Assembly: GCF_002979455.1 (NCBI RefSeq)
Contig: NZ_PCOU01000015.1
Span: forward strand, 1 to 64,000
DNA from: Chryseobacterium sp. MYb7
Lineage (GTDB): Bacteria > Bacteroidota > Bacteroidia > Flavobacteriales > Weeksellaceae
DNA: 64,000 nucleotides
Reading direction: 5' to 3'
The notes beneath the pieces were generated by a model. That model did not search any database and was not told the origin of the DNA. It saw nothing but the letters and a program-made list of their open reading frames with translations. The position numbers and the translations under genes are program-made. This document shows positions 8,191 through 16,406 of the stretch, one piece after another (the first letter of the stretch is position 1; every line of letters begins with the position of its first letter).

Positions 8191-8766
8191 ATGAACCATT
8201 CTGAATTTGTAAAGCATATTCATCAGTATTATCCTTTATCCGAAGAAACAGTTAAAGATTTATTGGGTATCTGTACAGAAGAATATTATCACAAAAATGA
8301 TCTTCTGCTGGAATCCGGTTCTATGGCAAGGTATTATTATTTTGTAAAGTCCGGATTGATAGGCTATTATACAGAGGATGAACAAGGGAATAATATTTAT
8401 AAAATCTTCTTCGAAGAAAACAGTTTTGTAGCTTCCACAGCAGCCATTATTAAAAATGAGCCCAGTGATTTCAACATCATTGCACTGGAAGACTGCTCAG
8501 TGATACAATATCCTGCAAAAGCTTATCGAGAATTACTCGAAAAACATCATGATCTGGCTCTTTTTCATCTGTACTATCTGGAAAAAAACTGGGTAGTAAA
8601 AAAAGAACCGCTGGAAGTATCCCTGAAGTATGAAACCGCTAAAAAACGGTATTTACAATTACTGGAAAATTCATCTTTGTATAACAGGCTGAAACAACAC
8701 CATATTGCTTCTTATCTGGGAATTACACCTACACAGCTAAGCCGGATCAAAAAGGATGTTAGCTGA
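8191..8766 (+). CDS. Crp/Fnr-family transcriptional regulator
   Basis: A 191-residue regulator with an N-terminal cyclic-nucleotide-type beta-roll (about residues 20-115, containing LLESGSMARYYYFVKSGLIGYY) and a C-terminal HTH (ASYLGITPTQLSRIKKDV). No cysteine cluster for an FeS centre is present, so it is not a true FNR oxygen sensor. Its ligand is unknown. It is a single gene followed by a terminator. Confidence 0.9.
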   Translation: MNHSEFVKHIHQYYPLSEETVKDLLGICTEEYYHKNDLLLESGSMARYYYFVKSGLIGYYTEDEQGNNIYKIFFEENSFVASTAAIIKNEPSDFNIIALEDCSVIQYPAKAYRELLEKHHDLALFHLYYLEKNWVVKKEPLEVSLKYETAKKRYLQLLENSSLYNRLKQHHIASYLGITPTQLSRIKKDVS

Positions 8767-8797
8767 GATTGTAAATTCAACTAGAAAATAAATTAAC

Positions 8798-8825
8798 AAA
8801 AGCTTCAACATATGTTGAGGCTTTT
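8798..8825 (+). terminator. Terminator after the Crp-type gene
   Basis: AAAAGCTTCAAC pairs with GTTGAGGCTTTT across a 4-base loop, with one G-T pair, and a T-rich tail follows. Confidence 0.7.
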
Positions 8826-8927
8826 TCTCTTTTTCTGCCGCAATTTTGCTCTGTCAAAAGATCATTGGTACATTATATGTTCTACCATTAATAACCTGTG
8901 ATTATCATTCATTAAATATTTTTCAAC

Positions 8928-9740
8928 ATGAAGAAGCTTATCAACATTGTATTTGTACTGACGGCATGTATTCAGCTATCAGCACAAAAAATTATTCATC
9001 AGGAAATTTTCAGTCCGAAAATGAATAAAAAAATTAAAACAGTAATCATTACCCCTAATCTTCAACCTAACACAACTTATCCATCAGTTTATATTCTTCA
9101 CGGTTTCAGTGGAAATCCGGACAGAATTATTAAGCAAGATATTCCGGATCTGGTTAAAAAAGCACAGGAATTTAAAACCATCTATATACTTCCGGATGGT
9201 AACTACAGTTCATGGTATGTGGATAGCCCAATCATTAAAGATTCACAATATCAAACCTTTATTGGGAAAGAGCTGGTAGAGTTTATTGATAAAAATTATC
9301 CTGTGAAAGCAGAGAAAAAATTTCGCGGAATTTTAGGATGGAGTATGGGAGGTTACGGAGCAACCAATATCGGAGTTACTTATAATAAGACATTTGGTAT
9401 TGTAGGAAGTTCTTGTGGAGCTTTGGATTTCAATTCATTTGGAGAAGGATATCAAAAATATATGGTGAATAAAGTATTGGGACCGTTGGAATCTATCAAT
9501 CCCAATTTCCTCACTGACAGCAAAATAAAACTGATGGCCGGAGCAGAGCAGCAATATATTTTCGACTGTGGTACAGAAGATACTCAAATGATCAATATGA
9601 ACAGAAATTTTCATAAAAAGCTGACAGAAATGAAAATCCAGCATCTCTACACCGAATCTTTGGGAGGACATGTCCCTGAATACTGGAGCAGATCATTATC
9701 TGAACAGTTGTCTTTATTTGACAGGTTTTTTAAACAGTAA
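8928..9740 (+). CDS. Secreted esterase (esterase D / feruloyl-esterase-like)
   Basis: A 270-residue alpha/beta hydrolase with a cleavable signal peptide (MKKLINIVFVLTACIQLSAQ). The start at 8928 is set by that signal. Features: the oxyanion region VYILHGFSGNP, the nucleophile elbow GWSMGGYGA, an acidic residue in DCGTEDT and the catalytic histidine in LGGHVPEYW. This matches the putative-esterase (Est D) family, which hydrolyses acyl or carbohydrate esters. Location is the periplasm or cell exterior. It is a single gene; the substrate is unknown. Confidence 0.85.
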   Translation: MKKLINIVFVLTACIQLSAQKIIHQEIFSPKMNKKIKTVIITPNLQPNTTYPSVYILHGFSGNPDRIIKQDIPDLVKKAQEFKTIYILPDGNYSSWYVDSPIIKDSQYQTFIGKELVEFIDKNYPVKAEKKFRGILGWSMGGYGATNIGVTYNKTFGIVGSSCGALDFNSFGEGYQKYMVNKVLGPLESINPNFLTDSKIKLMAGAEQQYIFDCGTEDTQMINMNRNFHKKLTEMKIQHLYTESLGGHVPEYWSRSLSEQLSLFDRFFKQ

Positions 9741-9751
9741 ATTATACCCCA

Positions 9752-9791
9752 TTGATTTTAGGTTTCGGCTAAGGCCAAAACTTAAAATCAA
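9752..9791. repeat. REP-like inverted repeat
   Basis: TTGATTTTA (9752-9760) pairs with TAAAATCAA (9783-9791), and the interior GTTTCGGC pairs imperfectly with GCCAAAAC. It looks like a REP-type hairpin between convergent genes. It may terminate the esterase transcript, although there is no T-run. Confidence 0.5.
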
Positions 9792-9797
9792 ATAAAA

Positions 9798-9830
9798 AAA
9801 TCCTTTTTGCGCATAGCGCAAAAAGGATTT
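9798..9830 (-). terminator. Terminator of the dioxygenase gene
   Basis: A perfect 15-bp stem (AAATCCTTTTTGCGC and its complement) with a 3-base loop. On the minus strand it is followed by a T-run, so it ends the minus-strand dioxygenase transcript. Confidence 0.8.
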
Positions 9831-9869
9831 CGATTGATTGATGTTAAAAATTGCTAATAAGTCAGCATA

Positions 9870-10967
9870 TTAAAAATGTTGAAAGTTTTTACCCAAATGT
9901 TCTTCTATCACAAAGAACGGATCTTCTGTAAGTGTATGTGCTCTCATATCAATAAGGCTCACTTTACTCATCATACGAAGCATGATTCTTCTCTCGCACG
10001 GATGTTCTATTCCGTCAATATTTCTTACTCCTGCACGGAAAGCCGATCTCCCATGAGCACATAAATGATTGTTTACCAGAATAACGTCTCCTGCCTGAGG
10101 CGTAAATCCTGAGTAAATCAAATGTCTAGCTTCTTCCCAGAACTCATGCAGCGTACTTTGCGCTTCCTCCGATTGTCTTATGCTGGAATTGAAAAGCTGT
10201 TCTGCAGCATCAAATCTCATAAACGGAAGGCTGTAATTCCCATACAATACAGAATCTAATGTCTCTTCTTCATTTTCTGCTGTTTCCAGATTAGCATCTT
10301 TCGGGATTTTATAAATACGCTCAAAAAGAGGTCTGTAATTTTCTCCGATAGACTCATGAGAACGGATTGAATAAAGAGTGGAAGGAACCTGCTCCTCATT
10401 TCTTACATACATAAAGCTTAAAAAGTCAGCCTGATGTTTCAGAAAAGCATCTTCTGTATGTACATATAAATCTGTTGAAGATCCTGATCCGGTTTGTGTT
10501 TCCTTCATTTTTTCGTCAGGAATGATGGCATGGATCAGTCCACCTCCTTTACGCTGTGAATAATATTGCACAGGCTTTGATGGAAGTGCCCCATGAATAA
10601 GAGCACACGCAAAACCATATAAATTAAATTTCGAATAATCTGCCGCCTGCCAATTCGGAGGGGTAGATCCTATATCCTCCTGATCTATATCCATTAATCC
10701 TGTAAAGATCAGTGCACCATACTGATTTTTTGAAAAGTCACTCGCAAAATCAGCCGCTATGTTTAAAATTCTCTCCGGTAAGAAATAAGACGCCAGCTGA
10801 TGTACATGCTTTATAAAATCACGGTTTTCATAATTGTCATACTTTTTCTGAAGATGCAAAGCCGCATCTTTTATCATTCTTCTTTCCTGAGAGGTGACTT
10901 CTATGACCGTAGGAAGCAGTTTTACCGCTGTTAAACAGTCTTTATCTAAAATTTCTGTAGAATTCAT
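9870..10967 (-). CDS. TauD/clavaminate-synthase-like Fe(II)/2-oxoglutarate dioxygenase
   Basis: A 365-residue non-heme iron oxygenase. The facial triad is visible as His170-x-Glu172 (YVHTED) and His305 (CAHGRSAF), with the 2-oxoglutarate-binding arginine at 327 or 331 (ERRIMLRM). The overall pattern is closest to the clavaminate synthase / asparagine-oxygenase branch, which hydroxylates amino acids. It diverges from the siderophore operon and shares its 216-base control region, so it is probably co-regulated by iron. It may hydroxylate a siderophore building block, or it may use the same iron signal for another purpose. Its substrate is not known. Confidence 0.8.
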   Translation of the reverse strand: MNSTEILDKDCLTAVKLLPTVIEVTSQERRMIKDAALHLQKKYDNYENRDFIKHVHQLASYFLPERILNIAADFASDFSKNQYGALIFTGLMDIDQEDIGSTPPNWQAADYSKFNLYGFACALIHGALPSKPVQYYSQRKGGGLIHAIIPDEKMKETQTGSGSSTDLYVHTEDAFLKHQADFLSFMYVRNEEQVPSTLYSIRSHESIGENYRPLFERIYKIPKDANLETAENEEETLDSVLYGNYSLPFMRFDAAEQLFNSSIRQSEEAQSTLHEFWEEARHLIYSGFTPQAGDVILVNNHLCAHGRSAFRAGVRNIDGIEHPCERRIMLRMMSKVSLIDMRAHTLTEDPFFVIEEHLGKNFQHF

Positions 10968-10976
10968 TAAAAAAAA

Positions 10977-11029
10977 TTTGGTGTTAAGTAATAATTTTTA
11001 TCTTTGTTTTTAATTATTCTAAATAACAA
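10977..11029 (+). promoter_or_regulatory. Siderophore operon promoter with overlapping palindrome
   Basis: TTTG (10977-10980), 18 bases, then TATCTTTG (10999-11006) form a strong promoter about 180 bases before the decarboxylase gene. A 26-base imperfect palindrome (11004-11029, 9 of 13 pairs) containing ATTCTAAATAA starts inside the -7 element. Its place and symmetry fit a Fur-type repressor site serving this promoter and the divergent dioxygenase. The Fur assignment is inference. Confidence 0.55.
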
Positions 11030-11183
11030 TAGCTGGTTCAAATTTAGTAATAATTACTCAATCACCAAATAAATTATAATAAAAAATGTAAAATTTAAAA
11101 ACCTGACTATCAGATATATATAATCATATATCGAAAAAACCACAACAACTCACAGATTTAAAAAATCACATTACAAAACTTTT

Positions 11184-12710
11184 ATGAACAACAATTTAAT
11201 ATCCCTAGAAGAGCTCGCAAGCACCACTTCACCTCACATTTCGGGGAATTTTGGGAATATTTTTCATCCTGACAATTATGATCATTATCGTAATGCTGTC
11301 AACAGTACTTTAGACCTGGTTCAGGAATTTCTTCACAGAAACAACAAGCCTTTCAGTGGTATAGAAGCCAAAACAATGAAAGGAATGGTACAACAGATTG
11401 ATCTTAATCAAAAACTTTCCAATTATAATGAGCTTCTGGCAGAAGTAGATGATATTTATGTGAAACATGCCACAGCCTTTCACCTTCCACAATATGTAGC
11501 TCACCTTAATTGTCCTGTAGTAATTCCGGCATTGGCAGGAGAAATCCTTGTAAGTGCTATCAATTCTTCACAGGATACTTATGATCAGAGTGCCGGAGGA
11601 ACCTTCATGGAAAGAAAACTGATCGACTGGACTGCTGGTCAAATTGGATATAATACGAATGAGAGCGATGGTGTTTTCACCGCGGGGGGCTCACAGAGCA
11701 ATTTAATGGGATTGGTCATGATGCGTGACTGTTTTTCTCAGAAAAGATATCATCACAATATTAAAATGGATGGTCTGCCAGCAGAGGCAAGCCGTTTCAG
11801 AATATTTGTTTCAGATAAATCTCACTTCAGCAATCTGAAAAATGCGTCCATTATGGGACTGGGTGAGAAAAGTATTGTTAAAGTGCCTACTGATGACCGT
11901 TTCCGTATGGATATTTCTCTTTTGAAAAAGTATATCAAGAGAGAAGAACAGCTGGGAAACATCCCTATTGGTATTGTAGCAACAGCTGGAACCACAGACT
12001 TTGGAAATATCGATCCATTGGATGATATCGCCAATATTGCAGAACAATATAACATCTGGATGCACGTAGATGCAGCTTATGGTTGCGCTTTATTATTAAG
12101 TGAAAAGTACCGTGACCTGATCAATGGTATTGAAAGAGCAGATTCTGTAACGATTGATTACCACAAATCATTCTTCCAGCCTATCAGCAGCAGTGCTTTT
12201 ATTGTTAAAAATAAAAAAGAATTGCTGATTCTTAAACACCACGCCGATTATCTGAATCCGAAAGAAATGGACGAAGAAGAAATTCCGGCACAGATCAATA
12301 AATCCATTACCCAGAGTACGAGAAGATTTGATGCTTTAAAACTTTGGTTTACCATAAGAATGATGGGGAAAGAACAGTTAGCAGAATATACAGACACCGT
12401 GATTGATCTTACCAAAGATGCCGCTGCAATGATTACGGAAGATGCAGATTTTGAACTTCTTTCAGATTCTGACTTAAGTGTTCTTGTTTTCAGATATATC
12501 AATCCGGAAATCAGTGATCTGAATGCGCTGAATCAATACATCAAGATGAAATTGTTCTACAGTGGAGAAATCCTTGTAGCAAGTACAAAAGTGGATGGAA
12601 ACTTCTATCTGAAGTTTACGTTCCTGAACCCGATTACGACTACAGAAGACATTCATCAAATTCTCACCACAATCAAAAATCATGGAAAAGACTTTAATTC
12701 AGAAAAATAA
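11184..12710 (+). CDS. PLP-dependent (diamine-forming) amino acid decarboxylase
   Basis: A 508-residue group II decarboxylase, the family that includes DesA (lysine) and RhbB (2,4-diaminobutyrate) of siderophore pathways. Markers are GGSQSNLMGL, VATAGTTDFGNID, the PLP-contacting HVDAAYG and the Schiff-base lysine Lys328 in DYHKSF. It should decarboxylate a basic amino acid to the diamine used as siderophore backbone. Whether this is lysine, ornithine or diaminobutyrate cannot be read from sequence. It is the first gene of the operon; the next gene starts 29 bases before its stop, so translation is coupled. Confidence 0.85.
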   Translation: MNNNLISLEELASTTSPHISGNFGNIFHPDNYDHYRNAVNSTLDLVQEFLHRNNKPFSGIEAKTMKGMVQQIDLNQKLSNYNELLAEVDDIYVKHATAFHLPQYVAHLNCPVVIPALAGEILVSAINSSQDTYDQSAGGTFMERKLIDWTAGQIGYNTNESDGVFTAGGSQSNLMGLVMMRDCFSQKRYHHNIKMDGLPAEASRFRIFVSDKSHFSNLKNASIMGLGEKSIVKVPTDDRFRMDISLLKKYIKREEQLGNIPIGIVATAGTTDFGNIDPLDDIANIAEQYNIWMHVDAAYGCALLLSEKYRDLINGIERADSVTIDYHKSFFQPISSSAFIVKNKKELLILKHHADYLNPKEMDEEEIPAQINKSITQSTRRFDALKLWFTIRMMGKEQLAEYTDTVIDLTKDAAAMITEDADFELLSDSDLSVLVFRYINPEISDLNALNQYIKMKLFYSGEILVASTKVDGNFYLKFTFLNPITTTEDIHQILTTIKNHGKDFNSEK

Positions 12711-15090
12711 AACGGGAGAAAAAGCCCGGGAAATTACTTTCAGAATTCTGTTGAACGGAATGTTGAGAGAACTGGGAAACGGAAAATTCTATCAGGGTGT
12801 TCCGAAATATGATCTTCTGACAGCAAAAGCTCTTCAGAATAGCAATTATCCGCTGTATATGAGATTTGAAATGAAGAAAAGCGGACTGTTTTTATTTGCT
12901 CCGGTTTCTTATCGTTCCGAAACCCTTTTTCATGAATACGGACCTGTTTTGTGGGCAGTGGATCATCAAAATCAGGAAGTTTTTGAAGTTAATGATCAAA
13001 AGCTTACTGAACTGGTTTACAGAGAACTTTCTGAGACGACAAACGAAACGGGTTTCAGAAACTTTGTGGAAAGAATTCAAAGCAGCTTAAGAAATCTGGA
13101 ACTGACAACAGAAGCTTGTCTTCAGGATGATCAGCTGTTGACCTATTCTTTCCTTGAATCTGAGCAAATGCTTCCTGCCGGACACAATCTGCATCCTTTC
13201 ACCAAATCAAGAATGGGATTCTCTGAGGAAGAACAGCTTTTATATGGTCCTGAATTCGGGAAAGGATTTCAACTGGATTATTTCCTGATTCACAAAGACT
13301 GCATCACGGAAAAGTCCCTTCCAGGAATTTCTGCAAAAGAAATCTTCGAAAAATGGACTTCTTTACCGGAAAGCTACGATTTTGAAAACACAAATGATTT
13401 TTATATAGTTCCATGCCATCCATGGGAAGCACAGTATCTTTTATCAACCGAAGAATATCCTGAAATGCTTGGTTCCGGGAAAATTATTCACATCGGGCCA
13501 TTAGGAGAAGATTTTTACGCAACATCTTCCATAAGAACGGTATACAATCCGGACTTTAGCTGGATGTTAAAGTTCTCTTTGCATGTTTTAATGACAGGCT
13601 CTGTAAGAACAAATAGCTTAAAAGATCTCAACAGAGGATATGCTTCGGCAATCTGGTGGCAGCATCAAAAAGCTTCATTTGAACAAAATTTCCCGAATTT
13701 TAAATTACTGTTGGAACCTTCCACGTTAAGTGTTCATTATGAGGGAAAAAATATGGACAGTCTTAATATACTGCTCCGTGAAAATCCTTTTTCAAATGAA
13801 GATAAGGTGATTTTATTAGCAAGGCTTTGTCAGGATGAATCTACAGATGGTTTCAATTTTACGACGCATTTCTTTAAGAATGTTGCGAATCAATTGGGTG
13901 TAGATGTAGAAAAAGCAGCTATTATCTGGTTTGAAAAGTATGTAAACCTGTTGCTTTCTCCTTTAAATAGATTGTACAATCAATTAGGTATGGCGCCGGA
14001 AGTTCATCAGCAGAATCTGCTTGTTCAGCTGGATAATCAATTGCTTCCTCAATCTATTTACGTAAGAGATGGGCAAGGATATTTGATCAAAGAAAGTTTT
14101 AAAGGAAAATATGAATCACTGATCAAAGATTATCCTGAAATTGAAGATCTTTTCATCAGAGATGAGCGTCTTCTGGATATTGTTTCTCATCATCTTTTGG
14201 TAAGTAACCTGAGTGCACTGATTGCTTCCATAGGTAAAACAGGTCTGGTTAAAGAAAGAAGATTAATCCATATTCTGTACAGAGAGTTTGAAAATCTTCA
14301 TGAAACTGAACCTTCCTCATTAACGGATTATGCATTGAATCAAAGATATTGGGCAGTAAAGTCAAACCTACAGTCGGCGGTTGCTGATGTAGATGGAGGT
14401 GTAAATGCTTCTTCTATTTCTTATGCTAAAGTTCCGAACCTTCTTCACAAGCATTTCTTCTCGGATCAGTTAATCAATCCACAGGGAACAGAAGTTTTCT
14501 TTAAAAGATATTTCCAGAAAGAGGATGTGACGATGAGTATGCGTCCTATAGATCTTGAAAATGACCTTGAAATGCTTCATGAGTGGTTCAACCGTGAACA
14601 TGCTGTAAAAATCTGGCAGATGAACTGGCCGATAGATGAGCTTGAAACCTACTACAGGCTGATGCTTCCAAGTGATGAAACACACAGTTATATCATCGCA
14701 GGAAACGATGAACCTTCTTGTAATATTGAAGTGTATTGGGCTTGCAGAGATATCGTAGGCGATTATTACGAAGTGCTTCCTACCGATTACGGAACGCACC
14801 AGTTTATTGCACCTATTGATCCTAAAAAGAAATTTGTATCTCCATCCACTCAATCTATGGTTGACTATGTTTTTGCACAGCCACAAGTAGGAAAAATGGT
14901 AGGAGAAGGATCTGTAGACTCTCTTGCATCTATGATGAATAAAGCCCATGTAGGCTTCAAAGTAGATAAAGTAATAGAAATGCCTCATAAAAAAGCCAAT
15001 CTGAACTTCTGTTACAGAGAATGGTACTGGGAAAAATTTCCACAGAATAAAGAGGTACAAATCACCACAAACATCACAAAAAATGACTAA
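12682..15090 (+). CDS. IucA/IucC siderophore synthetase fused to a GNAT acyltransferase
   Basis: An 802-residue two-domain protein. Residues 1 to about 600 form an NIS synthetase: substrate/ATP region AGHNLHPFTKSRMGF, VPCHPWEAQYL, SSIRTVYN, then the FhuF-like helical C-part with GMAPEVHQQN. From about residue 615 (MSMRPIDLENDLEML) to the end it is a siderophore-type GNAT of the IucB/RhbD kind, ending AHVGFKVDKVIEM and NLNFCYREWYWEKF. One protein could thus acylate the N-hydroxy-diamine and couple it to a carboxylate. Related fusions are known for bisucaberin-type pathways. It overlaps the genes on both sides. Confidence 0.9.
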   Translation: MEKTLIQKNKTGEKAREITFRILLNGMLRELGNGKFYQGVPKYDLLTAKALQNSNYPLYMRFEMKKSGLFLFAPVSYRSETLFHEYGPVLWAVDHQNQEVFEVNDQKLTELVYRELSETTNETGFRNFVERIQSSLRNLELTTEACLQDDQLLTYSFLESEQMLPAGHNLHPFTKSRMGFSEEEQLLYGPEFGKGFQLDYFLIHKDCITEKSLPGISAKEIFEKWTSLPESYDFENTNDFYIVPCHPWEAQYLLSTEEYPEMLGSGKIIHIGPLGEDFYATSSIRTVYNPDFSWMLKFSLHVLMTGSVRTNSLKDLNRGYASAIWWQHQKASFEQNFPNFKLLLEPSTLSVHYEGKNMDSLNILLRENPFSNEDKVILLARLCQDESTDGFNFTTHFFKNVANQLGVDVEKAAIIWFEKYVNLLLSPLNRLYNQLGMAPEVHQQNLLVQLDNQLLPQSIYVRDGQGYLIKESFKGKYESLIKDYPEIEDLFIRDERLLDIVSHHLLVSNLSALIASIGKTGLVKERRLIHILYREFENLHETEPSSLTDYALNQRYWAVKSNLQSAVADVDGGVNASSISYAKVPNLLHKHFFSDQLINPQGTEVFFKRYFQKEDVTMSMRPIDLENDLEMLHEWFNREHAVKIWQMNWPIDELETYYRLMLPSDETHSYIIAGNDEPSCNIEVYWACRDIVGDYYEVLPTDYGTHQFIAPIDPKKKFVSPSTQSMVDYVFAQPQVGKMVGEGSVDSLASMMNKAHVGFKVDKVIEMPHKKANLNFCYREWYWEKFPQNKEVQITTNITKND

Positions 15091-16399
15091 CGAAGCCGTA
15101 TACAATGTAATAGGCATAGGTATAGGTCCTTTCAATCTGGGACTTGCCGCATTATCTAATCCGATTTCGGAACTGAAAACCCTTTTCCTGGACCAGAGAG
15201 ATGGTTTCGACTGGCACCCGGGACTGATGATTGACCATGTAACCTTACAGACTCCATTTTTATGCGACTGCGTATCCATGGCTGATCCTACGAATCCTTT
15301 AAGTCTTTTGAATTATCTGAAGGAAACCGAAAGATTGTATAAGTTTTTTATCAGAGAAGATTTTTTCATTCCGAGAAAAGAATACAATCGTTACTGCCAA
15401 TGGGTGATTGAACAGCTTCCACAATGCCGTTTTTCTACTCAGGTAGTGGATATTACTTATGAAGATGGTTTATATCATGTAACTACGATTCACACCAAAA
15501 CCAAAGAAACTACGGTTTTCAAAACGGAAAGACTGATTTTGGGAACAGGGACACAGCCTCATATTCCTTCTTTCATTCCGAAGGATGATTCCCGTGTTAT
15601 TCATACAAGTTCTTATCTGTATAGAAAAGAAGAACTTTTGTCTCAGGGTAAAAAAATAGCAATTATCGGTTCTGGCCAGAGTTCAGCAGAAGTTTTTTAT
15701 GATCTTCTTCAAAACAGGAATGAAGAAACACAACTGGGATGGTATTCCCGTCCGGACAGATTTTTCCCTATGGAATATTCTAAGTTGACGCTGGAACTTA
15801 CTTCACCTGACTACGTAGAATATTTCTACAACAGAAGTGAATCTGCAAGAAAAACCATTTTAAGCAAACAGCAAGCTCAGTTTAAAGGAATCAATTATGA
15901 TCTGATCAATGATATTTACGACTTTATTTATGATCTGAATATTGACAATGCTGATCCTAATCTTAAAATTATTCCTAACAGCCAGCTGAATAGAGTAGAC
16001 AGCAGTAACCCTGATTTCATCAATCTCGAATTTACCCAACTGGAACAGGAAGTACCTTATGATCAGGAAGCGGATTATCTGATTCTGGGAACAGGATATC
16101 GTTACCACGAGCCTGCATTCTTAAAGAATATTCAGGATAGAATCAAGAGAGATTCCAGCGGATTGTTTGATGTCAACAGAAATTATTCAATAGACCACAA
16201 CGGAGGGGAAATTTATGTGCTTCATGCTGAAGTACACACTCACAGCTATATTTCTACAGATCTTGGAATGGCTGCATACCGTAATTCCTACATCATCAAT
16301 GATATTCTGGGAAGAGAGCATTATAAAATTGAAAAGAAAATTGCTTTCCAGGATTTCGATGTAGAAAAATATGCTGATTTACCAACTGCCAAAATTTAA
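15083..16399 (+). CDS. Lysine/ornithine-type N-monooxygenase
   Basis: A 438-residue flavin-dependent amine N-hydroxylase (IucD/PvdA/RhbE family). It has the FAD-binding GIGIGPFNLGLAAL, the NADPH-binding AIIGSGQSSAEVFYDL and the C-terminal substrate/FAD motif DYLILGTGY followed by STDLGMAAYRNSYIIN. It hydroxylates the terminal amine of the diamine or amino acid, which is then acylated to a hydroxamate. It overlaps the fusion gene by 8 bases. It depends on FAD, NADPH and oxygen and is cytoplasmic. Confidence 0.92.
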   Translation: MTNEAVYNVIGIGIGPFNLGLAALSNPISELKTLFLDQRDGFDWHPGLMIDHVTLQTPFLCDCVSMADPTNPLSLLNYLKETERLYKFFIREDFFIPRKEYNRYCQWVIEQLPQCRFSTQVVDITYEDGLYHVTTIHTKTKETTVFKTERLILGTGTQPHIPSFIPKDDSRVIHTSSYLYRKEELLSQGKKIAIIGSGQSSAEVFYDLLQNRNEETQLGWYSRPDRFFPMEYSKLTLELTSPDYVEYFYNRSESARKTILSKQQAQFKGINYDLINDIYDFIYDLNIDNADPNLKIIPNSQLNRVDSSNPDFINLEFTQLEQEVPYDQEADYLILGTGYRYHEPAFLKNIQDRIKRDSSGLFDVNRNYSIDHNGGEIYVLHAEVHTHSYISTDLGMAAYRNSYIINDILGREHYKIEKKIAFQDFDVEKYADLPTAKI

Positions 16400-16406
16400 T
16401 CAAAAA

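Noticed and set aside
14470..15279. 269-codon minus-strand open frame across two siderophore genes
   Set aside because: Antisense shadow of clearly homologous genes, with an amino acid composition unlike a protein (rich in His, Phe and Cys).
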